In this document: piece by piece, positions 48,273 through 59,975 of the stretch
Layout of the letters: every line of letters starts with the position of its first letter
Position numbering within the stretch: the stretch's first letter is position 1
Assembly: GCF_032854445.1 (NCBI RefSeq)
Contig: NC_088302.1
Coordinates: 37,268,191 to 37,332,190, forward strand
DNA length: 64,000 bases
Direction: 5' to 3'
DNA from: Liolophura sinensis
Taxonomy: Eukaryota > Mollusca > Polyplacophora > Chitonida > Chitonidae
Translations under genes and position numbers: made by a program
Notes under the pieces: generated by a model
The model's database searches: none
Told to the model about the DNA's origin: nothing
The model's input: only the letters and a program-made list of their open reading frames with translations

Positions 48273-49642
48273 AAAAACGCCGCAAAGCATTCTATGTACC
48301 ATCTTATATGTTCCTTAACCACACAAAAAAGCCGTTGACGTGAACGGTTAAAGAAATACAGTCCAATTTTTCAACCGCTTGAACTCTACCGGAAGTGTCA
48401 AGGAGGATGGATGGAATAAGGGGTCTCTCGCATCACCAGAGATGGATTAACAGATGCCATCTTATCGATTTACATTTGTCATGGGCTTATCTTAGATGAT
48501 CGCAAATTGAAATATAGCAGCTCCTCTAGGGACGCCATTTGATTAGAGTTCACAGAAATATCTAAAACAGAACGTCCTTCTCGATGATACCATACTTTAA
48601 AAAAAAAACTGACAGGATGTGTTTTTGGTTGTGCGAACTGAGTGGAGGGCTACTTACGAGCTCAGGGAATGAAACCAAAAACCATTTTCCGCCAGAGCAG
48701 ACCAAAATGTTCTAAACTAGGCCTAGGACAATACGTAAACCAAACAATCCTAAATTACGTAATACTGTGCAACGACAGGCACTCGTTTGTTATCGTTAAC
48801 TTTCCGGGATTAAACCTTAATGAATTTAAATTAGTTTCAAACAAGTGCGAAACACCGTATTCTCCTTTTTTATCTGTTTGTTGACTAGTATGAGACGTTA
48901 AAGCCTGGCCATAATGAAAGAAAAGATACTGAAGAACGGACAGAGTTTTAATCAGCAAAAACCGCAAGTAACAGATCATAAGTTATATTGCGTCAATTTT
49001 AATATGCACTGTATTGATATCTCCGAGGGAGATAACCCATTAGTTGACTACACAAACATTCCCCATTGATCTCCCTTTGAAGTGATTCATCCCCTGAATT
49101 GGTACACAAGCCCTGTTCGACGGTGCTAAATGTAAGAGTTCGTGGTTGTTGATCATACTTTCTCCTTAAATGCTTATATTACTAAGCCGAAGAGTCAATA
49201 ACATTTTGCTGTTCTGCAACAAACAAAGCAATATCGATTACTGCCTTGGCGCAAATGGAGAGAAATAAGCTCTTGGTATGCCGGGTAACTGAATGAGATT
49301 TTGGTTGATAAATCTGCTGTCACGATGTATAGATAGTAGAGCTCTCATGTTTTTTTCTTCTTTTCCGATGTTAAATCGGCTAACGTAGGGTTAATTTACA
49401 TCTAGTACTTAAACTATTTGACAATGTATGTTCAGCAATGCCAGTATGCGGCATTATGTTATTTCAGCGAGCTTGACTCTAGCATTTATTAGATTTATAG
49501 TGCCATTTAGAGTGTACGACCGCAGCCAAAGAGGACAACCTTAAGATTTTCTGTGATCGCTAACGCTATTACAAACGCTGCGGGGGAATCATTCTCGTTC
49601 CAGCTGATATTACTACATGGTATTTGGTTACCATTTTAACTC

Positions 49643-49665
49643 GTCTCTCTCTCTCTCTCTCTTTT
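49643..49665 (+). repeat. (CT)n microsatellite
   Basis: About nine CT dinucleotides run into a short T run, 150 bp upstream of the candidate exon at 49808. Confidence 0.9.
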
Positions 49666-49807
49666 TAAAGACGGACATATAACAAGAATGATGGTTTCAA
49701 AACCAATGCTTAAGCTTTGCTAAACAACGGGCTTTAAGTTCGCCGTAACCGTACTGTGATGCTTAAACACGGGTTAGCCATTCAGAGGTCTGATATTTTC
49801 TCTGCAG

Positions 49808-51440
49808 ATATCAAACATTTCCATGATGTTTGCCGTAGGATTCTGGGGATGGTTGTTGCGTAAGTGGTGTTTACATGCAGGAAGTCTGGCATTTACCAAG
49901 GCGTATATATGCGGCGGTACCGTATCACAGCTCACCATATAGTTAATGTGCCCCTCCCCCTTGTCTTCTCAATAACTGGAATTATCCAAAAGATAGTAAT
50001 ATTACTGATTTCAAAATATCTCAGCCTATTCAAAATAATAAAGAATCATTTTGGAAAATGTGTAAAATAAATTATAAAGATAAGTCATCTATGAGAAAAT
50101 TAAAGACAAAATATACAGATCTCTGTTAAAGGAACGTCCAAGTAAGCGAAGCACTATGTCAGAAGTCTGAAGATGCTGGCTAATAATTTTGGTATTTCGT
50201 TTTGTAAGAAGGGTGGTGAAATTCCCCGACCATTCGAATCATTCCAAAAATCAATTAATCTATAATCGTGTGCTAATCCGCTGTCCATAAAAGGAGAATC
50301 AAGTAGATATATGTATAAGTAAAATCCCTATCGCTGAACCTTGCTTGTTATCAAACACCTTAACATGAAGTGGAGACTTCTTGGCGCCATTGCAAGGACT
50401 TTGTATATCTGGCTTGTAAATAATTGATTTAAAATCCTCTTCGTTCGGGAAATGACGTGGCACATGTCCAACCGAGACTGTCAAAAAGTCAGACTTGATA
50501 AACACATTTTCTCTTTTAATCCAGAATGATGATGGTTGGTGACATTTGTTACGGCTTAGATGCAGAGTAAAAATTTATTGGTGCACGACACATGGTTTCG
50601 ACCGATGGCCATGTGGGGAGAGAAATATTGGCCTGGGGTTTGTGATTTTCTGATTATTAAGCCAAGTCTGACAATAAACCTTTTTTGACCGAGAAAGACT
50701 TTCATTAGCGCGAAGTACTGGTTACAAAGTCAGAGTCTCATATCTTCATTTTGGAAGTGTTATTAACACCCAGAAGTGCCTGGAGCGTATCAGCTTGGCA
50801 TTGGAACACCTGGGGTATATCAGTGCTAGGCAGCACCTCCTTGGTGTTCTGGGAATCTACATTTCCTTGTGCCCAGGGTAGATAACACTGAGTGTAAAAG
50901 CATGGGGAAATTCAGCCTACAGACGGCCTATATTCAGGCTTTTATAGGATACAATGTGCCCCCCAAACACCCTTCGACAGAACAAATCGTAATGTTCGTC
51001 TGCTAAAAATGCTCTAGTTTTAAAATGATGTGTGGTTTTTGCTCAAACCCATCCCTCTATGACATGCACCCAGTGAGTGTTAAGGTCCATTACTGACTCG
51101 CGTCAAGGCCTTGCTGAGGACTCCAGGAGCGTTTGTATTCAGCAGTATACACTGATCTACCGTAAAGGGCTCTCTTGTCTTCCCCTGCCCACAATTCCAG
51201 CCATTGTCTGTACAACACTAAATTTACCGTTACGTCTGTCTACATATATTTGTTCTATTAGTTTCGATTTCAGACTTGATCGCTGTACACAGCAAAAAGC
51301 ATGACAAGATCATGAGCCATATTACTCCCAATCACCACGCCTTACACGAGTGCAAAATGACTTTTATTCGTCTTCATAGTGCAGAAAATGGCCATTGCGC
51401 CTACTGCATTGAAGACTGTCGCCAGGAGCAATGGATATGA
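49808..51440 (+). CDS. 3' part of a possible membrane protein, two exons
   Basis: Exon 49808-49859 (52 bp) is framed by an excellent acceptor (TTTTCTCTGCAG) and donor (GTAAGT). Read in phase 0 it encodes ISNISMMFAVGFWGWLL. Exon 51274-51440 follows ATTAGTTTCGATTTCAG, accepts the split codon (H), and reads LIAVHSKKHDKIMSHIT through to TGA at 51438, with a cysteine-rich end (HCAYCIEDC). Joined, they give one hydrophobic helix followed by positively charged residues, as at the cytoplasmic end of a membrane span, and then a 55-residue tail. No 5' exon or family is recognised. The short first exon leaves a second frame possible. Confidence 0.38.
50299..50505 (-). other. 68-codon open frame, unclear
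   Basis: A minus-strand ATG frame (MFIKSDFLTVSVGHVPRH onward) has a protein-like composition and lies inside the intron of the candidate gene at 49808-51440. No acceptor, donor, domain or homologue within the window supports it. Confidence 0.15.
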
Positions 51441-53318
51441 AACCCAACCATGGGTATAGTATCTGCATTGTGCTTTGTATTTGGCCCAATTATTATAACA
51501 TAACCCTGTTTAACAACGCTGAGCAAAATTATGTATTATTTAAAGGAAGCTTTATCTGCCAGTAAACCTCTTCTTCCGATGGGGATGTCACACGCTGTGA
51601 GCAAAACACTACTCACAGTGACGTATTGTCTTGTATATTTTTCAAAACCTGTGATATTTTTGTCAGTTTGCTCCGTGGGTGAAGTTCCAGATATAGCGGA
51701 GACGAAAATGACAGCTGCCTCGTGCCCCTGGAGATCACTGCCCCAGGATGGAAGAAAGCCATTTTTAAGACAAGTATCAATGTAGGAATCCAATAGAACC
51801 ACCGGTGATCGCATATCAATAGGCTAACGTACGGTGTGGTACCAGACAATTGTACCCTACGGCAGGTAATTATCATGTGTTACCAGGGACAGGGAATAGA
51901 AGACGCCAGAGGGAATTGCATAATTGACAAAATCTACAGCGACTCAGGAATCTCAGGTATTATTAGGTTTGGCTTTACACAGGGAACAAAGTAGTCTGAA
52001 CGCAGCCAAATAAGACATCACACAAAACAATAATGGCGGCGAACCAGTTGATTACCTCTGAAGGAAAACAAGACATTATTACAGTCTTAATTGTTTGTAC
52101 TTGAACACAAGTTTGTGATTCTCAAAACAGGTAAGCAATCCCCCAAAACGAAAAGGGATTTGCACAAGCACATAGTAACATGTTTTTGTTTTCTATATCT
52201 GGACTGCTTTGGTATGATATAAATTTAGATAAAATATACTGGTATGAATTGTGAAGCGATAACGAAATCGAGAAAAAAAAGAAACAAATTTCGATGTGTG
52301 TGTTTTGAACATTATGATGGATGGTAATCTGTGAATTTTGTGATAGATTTTCCCCCCAGGATAGAATTTATAATTGTAATTTTTAAATGACTTCACAGTA
52401 ATTTGACCTTCTTGTTCGGCTTCTCTGTTGTCCGAGGACTTGCACAATGTTTCTGTTTTCTAGTTGATATCATAGGCTGTATCATGCATTTAGAGATATC
52501 TTCTTAGAACATATAGGAATATAGGACAATTATGGAGCGGCTATAATGAGGTTTACATAAAGGTAGCTGGTCTCTGACTAAGGCTGTATAGTGCATAAAT
52601 AATATTTATAAATAGCACAGTCCTCTGAAAAGCTTATACGTTCTAGTTGTAAACCGATTGCTCAGTTACATTGTGTACACGCCTTTTCTTTTTACTTTTT
52701 CCTAAGGCTAAGTTCTTCTAGATTGTCTACTGCGTAATCGGACTGGTGTCAGGGAATGGCGTATAAGGGCGATAGCTCTCTGAGATAAAGTATTCCGTGA
52801 GAATAGACAGGTTGATCTTGTAACTCGTGAAGACTCTTATGTTTCAAGCTTTTACCTAAGGTACGTATGATTTGCTAAGTACAGAACAATCGATGTTTAT
52901 TTTGTAGGACAGAAAATGAATTTACACAAAAGATAGTTTATGCAGTCCAAAAACACCGAATAACATTCTCACGTCAGTGAAATGTCACGTTTCTCTTTAT
53001 TACTGTTGATCCATATGGATACCGCTGTGATCGACGTGAAGTTTTCCTGTGGTTGAACGTCATGTGATGAAAACCTTCGCTCCATTCAGTCTTGTTGTAT
53101 GTAGATGGTGCTTCCATGTGTGATATCTGTCCAATGACCACTGGCCATTTCAACTGCACGCATTTCTATATGGATAGCGAATGTAAACCGGACAGAATAT
53201 ACCATCTAAACAATACTTGTGTTCTCTGACGTTAACATTCAGGCACTGGTAAGATGATTGTGGTTTTAACCCGCCTAGGCGGTATTCCAACCACATGGAC
53301 AAACATGTACTCGGGAGC
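51441..53318. other. no supported gene
   Basis: A short frame with a good start context (ATGGCGGCGAACCAG at 52033, 23 codons) is followed by CAAAACAG/GTAAGC at 52130. This could be a leader exon with an upstream reading frame, but no coding exon could be connected. Overlapping frames on both strands at 51531-51876 have no support. Confidence 0.4.
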
Positions 53319-53863
53319 TTAAAGGAGAAGAAAACTTAAAAACAGGATAATAAAGGCTGAAACGAGCACATTTTTTTTCTATTGGTGGTACCTGCTCCAT
53401 AAATTTGCGATTTTTCCTCGCCATACACGTAAAGCCTGAAAATGGCAAAGCTGGCATAAATCGCTGAGTCCATCTCGCCCTCCATCTTTAACACCCTGTA
53501 ATTTATGCTGGGGGTGTGTTGCCTCTCAGCCAATGAGAGTCGTTAAAACTACCGGTTTGTTCGTGTAAACTCGGAACATACGTAATGTACTGTTGGCTAC
53601 CTAATGGGAAGAAGAGTTTTACCGGAAATGCACGAACTGCACTTCGGCGGTTTCCGACGGAAATTCTCCTTCTCACACAGAAGACTTCAGGACTATTTCT
53701 TAGGCGAAATGGAGTCGCACACAGCGGATTTTGGCGCTGACTTTATTATTTATCAACTTGAGGTACATATTAGAATTTTTTATGGCATGCACCTGCACCT
53801 GTACCGAAATGCATACTCTTTTCAATGATATTTGATTAATATTTAAACTTTCTTCTCCTTTAA
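53319..53863. mobile_element. MITE-like element, copy 2 (545 bp)
   Basis: This is the better-preserved partner of 6994-7543. The inverted ends are TTAAAGGAGAAGAAAACTTA on the left and AAACTTTCTTCTCCTTTAA on the right, about 17 matching positions. TTAA at each border may be the duplicated target (as for piggyBac-type elements) or part of the ends. It has no transposase, which suggests mobilisation in trans. An internal palindrome, CTCTCAGCCAATGAGAG, is conserved in both copies. Confidence 0.85.
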
Positions 53864-54166
53864 CACCCAGCTCAGTTCAAACCAAACTATTTATTTGTGA
53901 TCATAAGCTCTAGTTTGTGCGAAACAACGCCGCAACTTGTACTCAATTACAGCTTTCTACAGTTTCGGAAAACTACGACTGGTTCCACGGGCACTGAATC
54001 AAGTCGTACTCATGTAAGGCTCTCAGCTGTCACTAGGAAAAGGTAGTAGTCAGTCACTACAATATTTGCAAGCATGTGACACCTTACAAAACTGGTAGTG
54101 GTAGAAAGTTGTGGATGCAAAGTAATTTGATAAAAAGTTGCAGTATGTTGTCTCCAATCGATATGT

Positions 54167-54172
54167 GTAAGT
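54167..54172 (+). other. possible leader-exon donor of the LRR gene
   Basis: GTAAGT is a consensus 5' splice site 424 bp before the acceptor that ends at 54595. It would pair with that acceptor to remove a leader intron. The choice of donor is a guess. Confidence 0.25.
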
Positions 54173-54595
54173 CGTATCCGGGAGACCTATCTCGTTGCGT
54201 TGCGTTGAGTCGCGTCTCAAACTCCCGTGTATGCCAAGCTGTAGACGATACCGACACATTTTAAAATTAGAAAGTCAAAATAAAATCCAAACCAGACGAT
54301 GTGGCTTTAAAATTTTGTATCACTGAATGGTGAGATCACAACAGCATTAATCACCCCGACTGGTCATCGGAAGGAGACCAATAAGATATGAACGGTATGA
54401 GATTTACTTACAAGAAGATGGGTAGAGATTTGTTTTTATACATGTAGGGAAACTCTAAACGAAGATGTTTACTTATTTTTCTAAAGAAATAACCAAGCAT
54501 GATTTCTTGATTAGTCCAGAGTGTGGGTCGGTTAAGACGATTGGGCTGAACACTCTTTGCTATGCCATTTGCTATTTTCTTTTTCCACTTAACAG

Positions 54596-55948
54596 ATGAT
54601 CGGTAAGATAATCTCCCTCATCCTGCTGGCGACTATTCATGGGTTTATCTTGGATCAGATTCTGACCGACTGCCCCGCTGCCCGACCATGCCTGTGCTAT
54701 ATACACACAATAAACTGTGACGAGAGGGGCCTAAAGCGAATTCCTCGGTTCCATAAGACAAGAAAAGCCTACCATTACCTGTCCCTGTCCGGTAATCAAA
54801 TAACACAAATTGGCCCGGCAGCTTTCGCCAATCTTACAACGGAAGGATCGCTCACCATTATGCTACATGACAACCCACTGGTAAACGTCGATACAAACGC
54901 ATTCGAAGGTCTGGAAGGTACTAGCCTCAGTATTGACTTCACAGGTACAAAGCTTTCCACACTTCCGCCAGCGATTCAAAACTTAAGACGACTGTACGAG
55001 CTTAAGGTGGATAGTTTGAAGTCCCTGGACGATTCAGTAATGGTAGCGCCCTCAGCGTCTCTCACAACGCTAAGTCTTGGTTTTAAATATTTGACAACCT
55101 GGCCCCAAGAGATCCGCTCACTTAAATATCTGCGAAGTCTTTATCTTAACGGGTTCTCGGGAGACTTTAATATTCCGGACACAGCTTTCGACGACTTGGG
55201 GAGGTATCTTACAGAACTTCATTTGGATCTGACACATTACAAAGGGTCGGTTCCTTCACTCTGCAAGCTGTACCACCTTCGGACGTTAAGCGTCACTTCA
55301 CTGGAATTCTCGACGTCTCGTTTTTTTACACCAACTTGTTCGACACCAATGACCTCAGTGGAAGTCTTCGTAAACGACAACGTTACGTCGATTCCTACTG
55401 ACACTTTACTCAATAAATTTCCCAATCTGAAGACTTTGCAACTCTCTGGATGTGGACTTGATACTTTAACACTTGGCAGCATTCCTACGAGTAACAAAAT
55501 GGCCGTCTTGGATTTATCCAACAACAAACTCACGCGAGTCCCTGGCGTCATCGCCAGTTTGAAACACGTCGAGATTCTGGACCTGTCTTACAACCGAATA
55601 ACGACCATCTCTTCCGGAATTTTTGCCAATTCACAAGAAATAACTACGTTGAAACTTAAAGGGAATCCCATAAGTTCTGTGGACAACCAGGCGTTCTCGT
55701 CTTTGACTAATCTAAGACGTGTAGATTTGAGAGATGCTAAGCTGAAGTCATTCAGTATATCAGAGGTTTTACCGCAACTTGTTGAAGTTAAACTGGAAAA
55801 CAATCCGATTGTATGTGATTGCGGGTTGAGCTGGGTACAACCGCAACACGACACTACTCACTTGTACATCTTTGGCCTGTGTATAAAGCCCCAACTGACT
55901 ATTCAGCAATATGTACTGACAAAGCTGTCAGATTGCCACCATGGTTGA
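54596..55948 (+). CDS. secreted leucine-rich-repeat protein, 450 aa
   Basis: This is a single intact coding exon. The ATG follows directly on a pyrimidine tract and acceptor (TTTTCCACTTAACAG), so the leader is probably spliced and this start is favoured. Residues 1-18 form a signal peptide (MIGKIISLILLATIHGFI). Cysteines 26, 32, 34 and 41 form an LRR N-terminal cap (C-x5-C-x-C-x6-C). About a dozen LRRs follow, with clear units such as LSLSGNQI, LDLSNNKLTRVP and LDLSYNRITTISSGIF. Cysteines 407, 409, 429 and 447 form a C-terminal cap. There is no membrane segment or GPI-type tail, so it is probably secreted. Such proteins usually bind other proteins in matrix, adhesion or defence. The layout recalls the family annotated as Oplophorus-luciferin monooxygenase non-catalytic subunit-like; that link is from memory. 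A poly(A) signal lies 48 bp after the stop. Confidence 0.93.
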   Translation: MIGKIISLILLATIHGFILDQILTDCPAARPCLCYIHTINCDERGLKRIPRFHKTRKAYHYLSLSGNQITQIGPAAFANLTTEGSLTIMLHDNPLVNVDTNAFEGLEGTSLSIDFTGTKLSTLPPAIQNLRRLYELKVDSLKSLDDSVMVAPSASLTTLSLGFKYLTTWPQEIRSLKYLRSLYLNGFSGDFNIPDTAFDDLGRYLTELHLDLTHYKGSVPSLCKLYHLRTLSVTSLEFSTSRFFTPTCSTPMTSVEVFVNDNVTSIPTDTLLNKFPNLKTLQLSGCGLDTLTLGSIPTSNKMAVLDLSNNKLTRVPGVIASLKHVEILDLSYNRITTISSGIFANSQEITTLKLKGNPISSVDNQAFSSLTNLRRVDLRDAKLKSFSISEVLPQLVEVKLENNPIVCDCGLSWVQPQHDTTHLYIFGLCIKPQLTIQQYVLTKLSDCHHG

Positions 55949-55995
55949 TTCTGTTAAAACGCCGGACTGACATGTAATGCAGTAACAGGTTATGC

Positions 55996-56001
55996 AATAA
56001 A
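55996..56001 (+). terminator. poly(A) signal AATAAA of the LRR gene
   Basis: A canonical hexamer lies 48 bp downstream of the TGA of the 450-aa LRR gene. Confidence 0.75.
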
Positions 56002-56699
56002 ATTCAGAATCTGAAATGATGATGAATCAACCTGTCTTTTATGAGACTGTTTTCCTTTTTTGATAAGAATGAATGAATGCATGAATATGGTGTAGCGCCA
56101 CCTCGGTTTTTCGTTAACAATCAATCATCCTAAGTATATATATACAACCCGAATAATAAATATCAATTTTCGAATATCGTACATAAAATGTCTCCGCATT
56201 AAGCTACGGATGAAAGTATGTCATCTTCGTGGGAAATTGCAAGCTTACATAATGAGAAATGCAGTGAGCATCCGTCATATATGCTTAAGTTTTGCTCATT
56301 TCCTTATTGCCCCAGAGTGTTTACATATTTATACAGATTACATTAGATACGCTTCTATCATTATTACTATAAATACTTCATACGCCTGTTTGTCTTTATG
56401 CAGAAAGGAAGAACCTCTGTCTATGTTACATTGCCGAGTTGTTTTGAGGTCTCCAACAAAATATACCAAGAGCTACGAACTGCACTTTGTCATTTAACGA
56501 AGAAAATTCTTCAAGGCAATGTGTGGCGATAATCAATACTTCATTTCAGATTTTTTATAGCGGATTATGGATGATGCTATTAGCCCATGATTATTTCAGT
56601 TATAATTTTTCTCTGGTTATAATTGTCCGTAACACCTCATAATTATGCCAGGGTGTCTCCAGGGGGAGATAAAAAATCGGTGGGACATTGGACAGGTGT

Positions 56700-56783
56700 T
56701 GAGATTGTAAACCGGGACGGCCTTTATCGTCTCTGATCAGGTCTTTGTAAGCAGACGGTAAAGACTGCGTGTTTGGTTTTCAG
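56700..56783 (+). other. probable leader exon of the LRR paralogue
   Basis: The sequence ends in TTTTCAG/GTAAGT, an ideal donor, and the next good acceptor (CTTGACTTTCAG, ending 57352) lies one base before the ATG of the paralogue. The implied leader intron is 569 bp. The 5' limit of the exon is not determined. Confidence 0.4.
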
Positions 56784-57353
56784 GTAAGTTTAAACAGTGA
56801 CGACATTTTATAAGTTTTATAACTGTGAGATTCATTTTGTAGACATTTCTGGGGGCGCATTCGTCAAGTTTTAAAGTAATCATTGTTTTTAAAGGTAATA
56901 TATCAAAGTGGAAATGTCATACTGTAGTTAGTCAGTACTTAAAACAAGACATTACCTGATTACCAGATCAACAGTTCTCCTATTAAAAATGCAAACACCT
57001 GGCGGGTTTAATGCCAAAAAGCAATCATTATTTTATAATTAAAATGAATCATATTACCTATCATAATACAGTGTCTCATCAAATATAACCTATATCAAAT
57101 GATGTTGTTTCCTATCACGAAATATTTTTAAAATACCAATCCGTAGTTAAAAATGTAGACCAGTAATGTCACTTTTTGTAGACATCAGTTGTTTATTGAT
57201 GATTTTTATATATGATTTTTATTTCGTACATTATTTCCTCCAGCCTGAAAGACTGACAGCCGTCCCACAACAGAAAAAAATGTATAAACACCTTTGATAT
57301 AAATGAATTTTATGTTTTGAGGGAATTGACGTGTTTAAATCTTGACTTTCAGG

Positions 57354-58205
57354 ATGAGTTATTTTATGTGTATACTCCTCTGTCTGGCATGCAGTCTGTC
57401 CCAGGGGTTTGTTTTGGATGGGTTACACGGCGCATGTCCCGCTTCTCCCCCGTGTTCCTGTTCGGTCAGGTCATACGCTGTGATCAGAAAGGTCTTGTGA
57501 CAGTCCCATCATTTCACTACGGTCCGTGCGTCATACTTCTACCTGAATTTGTCAGGAAATGCCATCTCAAGGGTAGAAATGTCGGCTTTTCAGAACTTGT
57601 CCAACACTGGAGTCTCCATTCTTAATTTACAGCACAATAACATCGTTTATATTGATAACGAGGCTCTCAATGGACTGACGAGCTCACACATTGTCTTTGA
57701 CCTGGCTGACAATCGCCTAAGTTCTTTCCCGTCACGGCTAACGAACGCCAATCAAATATCAGAACTTCAGCTTTCTGGAAATCTGTTGACAAGTATTCCA
57801 TTGGATTTCAAAAACTGATGAAGGTGAAAACCTTAGATTTGTCAAATAACAAAATAACATCCATAGGAAGTCATGATTTCGACCATCTGCACGGCGTAAA
57901 CAATTTGCGCCTCGGCATGAACCCATTGTCTTCCATTTCCCCGGCATGCATTCACTGCCATGGAGGATCTTCATCACTTAGATCTTCAGGCCACTAAACT
58001 GACGTCATTTGACAACGATGATTACCTACCGGAACTGACCGAAGTAAACCTGGAGAGCACCAGCATTGTCTGTGATTGTCATTTCAAATGGGTAATTGAA
58101 AGGCGGGGGTTTACCGAGATCAACTTCTTCGGGCTGTGTGCCAACAAAATAATGACAATAAAACAATATATTGGAAAAGATCTACAAAAATGTAAACACT
58201 CTTGA
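57354..58205 (+). pseudogene. LRR paralogue, frameshifted and shortened
   Basis: This is a tandem copy of the 54596-55948 gene. It begins with a signal peptide (MSYFMCILLCLACSLSQG) and cap cysteines (CPASPPCSC). The reading frame then shifts near 57455-57470, 57535-57550, 57810-57818 and 57945-57960. Each shifted stretch is plainly homologous: LNLSGNAISRVEMSAFQNLS, LDLSNNKITSIGSHDF, and a C-terminal cap NLESTSIVCDCHFKWV ending in CKHS before TGA. It also lacks several middle repeats. Some shifts fall at C or A runs (CCCCC near 57448, AAAAA near 57812), so sequencing or assembly indels could contribute. Four shifts in 850 bp, against none in the 1353-bp neighbour, favour a true pseudogene. Confidence 0.82.
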
Positions 58206-58258
58206 ACGTTCTAAACAATGCTGAAAATACCTACATTACAATACTGTCATTATTGTTC

Positions 58259-58264
58259 AATAAA
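58259..58264 (+). terminator. poly(A) signal AATAAA of the LRR paralogue
   Basis: The hexamer lies 54 bp after the TGA of the paralogue, at the same relative place as in the intact copy. Confidence 0.65.
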
Positions 58265-59975
58265 AATTAGCAAATAATGTTACTGATTCTGGTGTGAAAA
58301 CATACACAAGTGTCAATATTTCTTCAAAAATGAACATTTCATGCCGATATTGAACACATTTGTTTGTGCTTAAAAAACAAAAAACAGCTCATGTATCAAG
58401 GGTTGTTCGACATAATTTCAATAAACTGGATTCCCCACGTGTTAGGTACTTCAAGGAAAGTTACTAAATATGTAAATGAATTTTACGGAGACATCATAGC
58501 CGAAGAAACAACTGTTACACTGAAAGTCCTCATTTATAAGTGCTAAGATCACTTTTAACTTTACCGCGGCGGGGAATACCTATAGTTTGTGGTATTAGAG
58601 ACGATAATGTCGACTTGTATTGTCTAATAATGTACAAAGCTCGAGAGACAGTACCTAGAGACACGTAAATTCAGTCCACCAGGACTTTCTCGACCAGTGC
58701 ACGATAATCTTGTTTCTTTGTACGTGAACTGGATTCTCGTTGAGGGCACTTATAGCGATTACAGGTCATGTTCGTACAATACAAATATAGGTCGACAAAT
58801 CAGTCCATTTTCACAAACTGAACGCAGTTTTTTTATGTTTTTCCTCCTTTGAAGTTTTTACAATGTTTCTTACACAAGATTCTCTTAATTGTTTGTGTTC
58901 ATTCTACAGATTTGGAAGATTAGAAATTTGATCGTGTGTATTTCCATCGAGACATGTATTTAATACTTCATGTTATTATCTTTATTCATATTTCATAAAC
59001 GATAATTTTTGACACAAGCATAGTTACAGCTATTGTTGTCCATTTCCTGTAACACGATACATAATAGATCATATAGACATTTTTGGCCGATGTAGATAAA
59101 ACAATTAAGTGGTTATCTAAAAGTCATATTGACAAACCATCTCGTACACTAGAGTGACACAAGGAATTGAAAGCTAACTTTTCTGACATAGCAATAGCTA
59201 CGAAATCCATTTACCTGAAGAATCAAGTGAGAATTGAAAAAATAAATGATTTATGTAACAGTACCAACCGACTTTAAAGTACTAGTCACGTGGTGAGAAC
59301 GCTTTCATGCAAAATGTCGCTTTATCAAACTTTACAGATCTATCAAAGAGAACATAGCGTTAACGAGAATTTATGAGCCACAGAGCAATCCTATATCCAC
59401 CGTAGTACATGTAAGTAAAGCCATTAAGCATTGCTACACCAAACACAAGAACATCCACAGAATTCCTGGCACTGTATGATGTAAAGCGAGAGTAAATGAC
59501 AGCCTGCTAATTGGCTGAATGTATTTAAGGAATAAAACAGTGAGTTTGAGTTATCACACGGATTGCAGAGACAGACACGGCGGGAGAGAGCCTCATATTA
59601 ACGTCTGGCCGTGAACCGCGCTATAGACAGAATCTTGTTCATGATCGGCTTGCCAGTCATTTGTATTCCTCAATCCACAATTACCCGTTTCCAGTTTACT
59701 ATCTCCCTCCCCACCGCCACCCTAACTCCACACACACAGAAAAGCTGGAATAAGGGCAAAATCGCCCACACATCTATGCACCAGCATGTTTGGTATTCTC
59801 TCCATTAGAGGCACTGCTGGTGCAGTACTTGCACATTATATTCTAATGTTGTGGAGTGAAATAACAATCGTGGACACGGGACTTTCACATGCTCGATTTT
59901 TTTTGGTATCCGATGTTCGGATTCTTTTAAAATCATTGTCGGGATCAAGTGTAAATAAACACTCTTAATGCTCTT
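58265..59975. other. no supported gene; possible promoter near 59520
   Basis: The region is AT-rich. TATTTAAGG near 59520, followed by a GC-richer stretch at 59560-59640 and an ATG frame at 59641, could be a promoter and first exon, but no donor or further exon could be joined convincingly. Confidence 0.35.
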
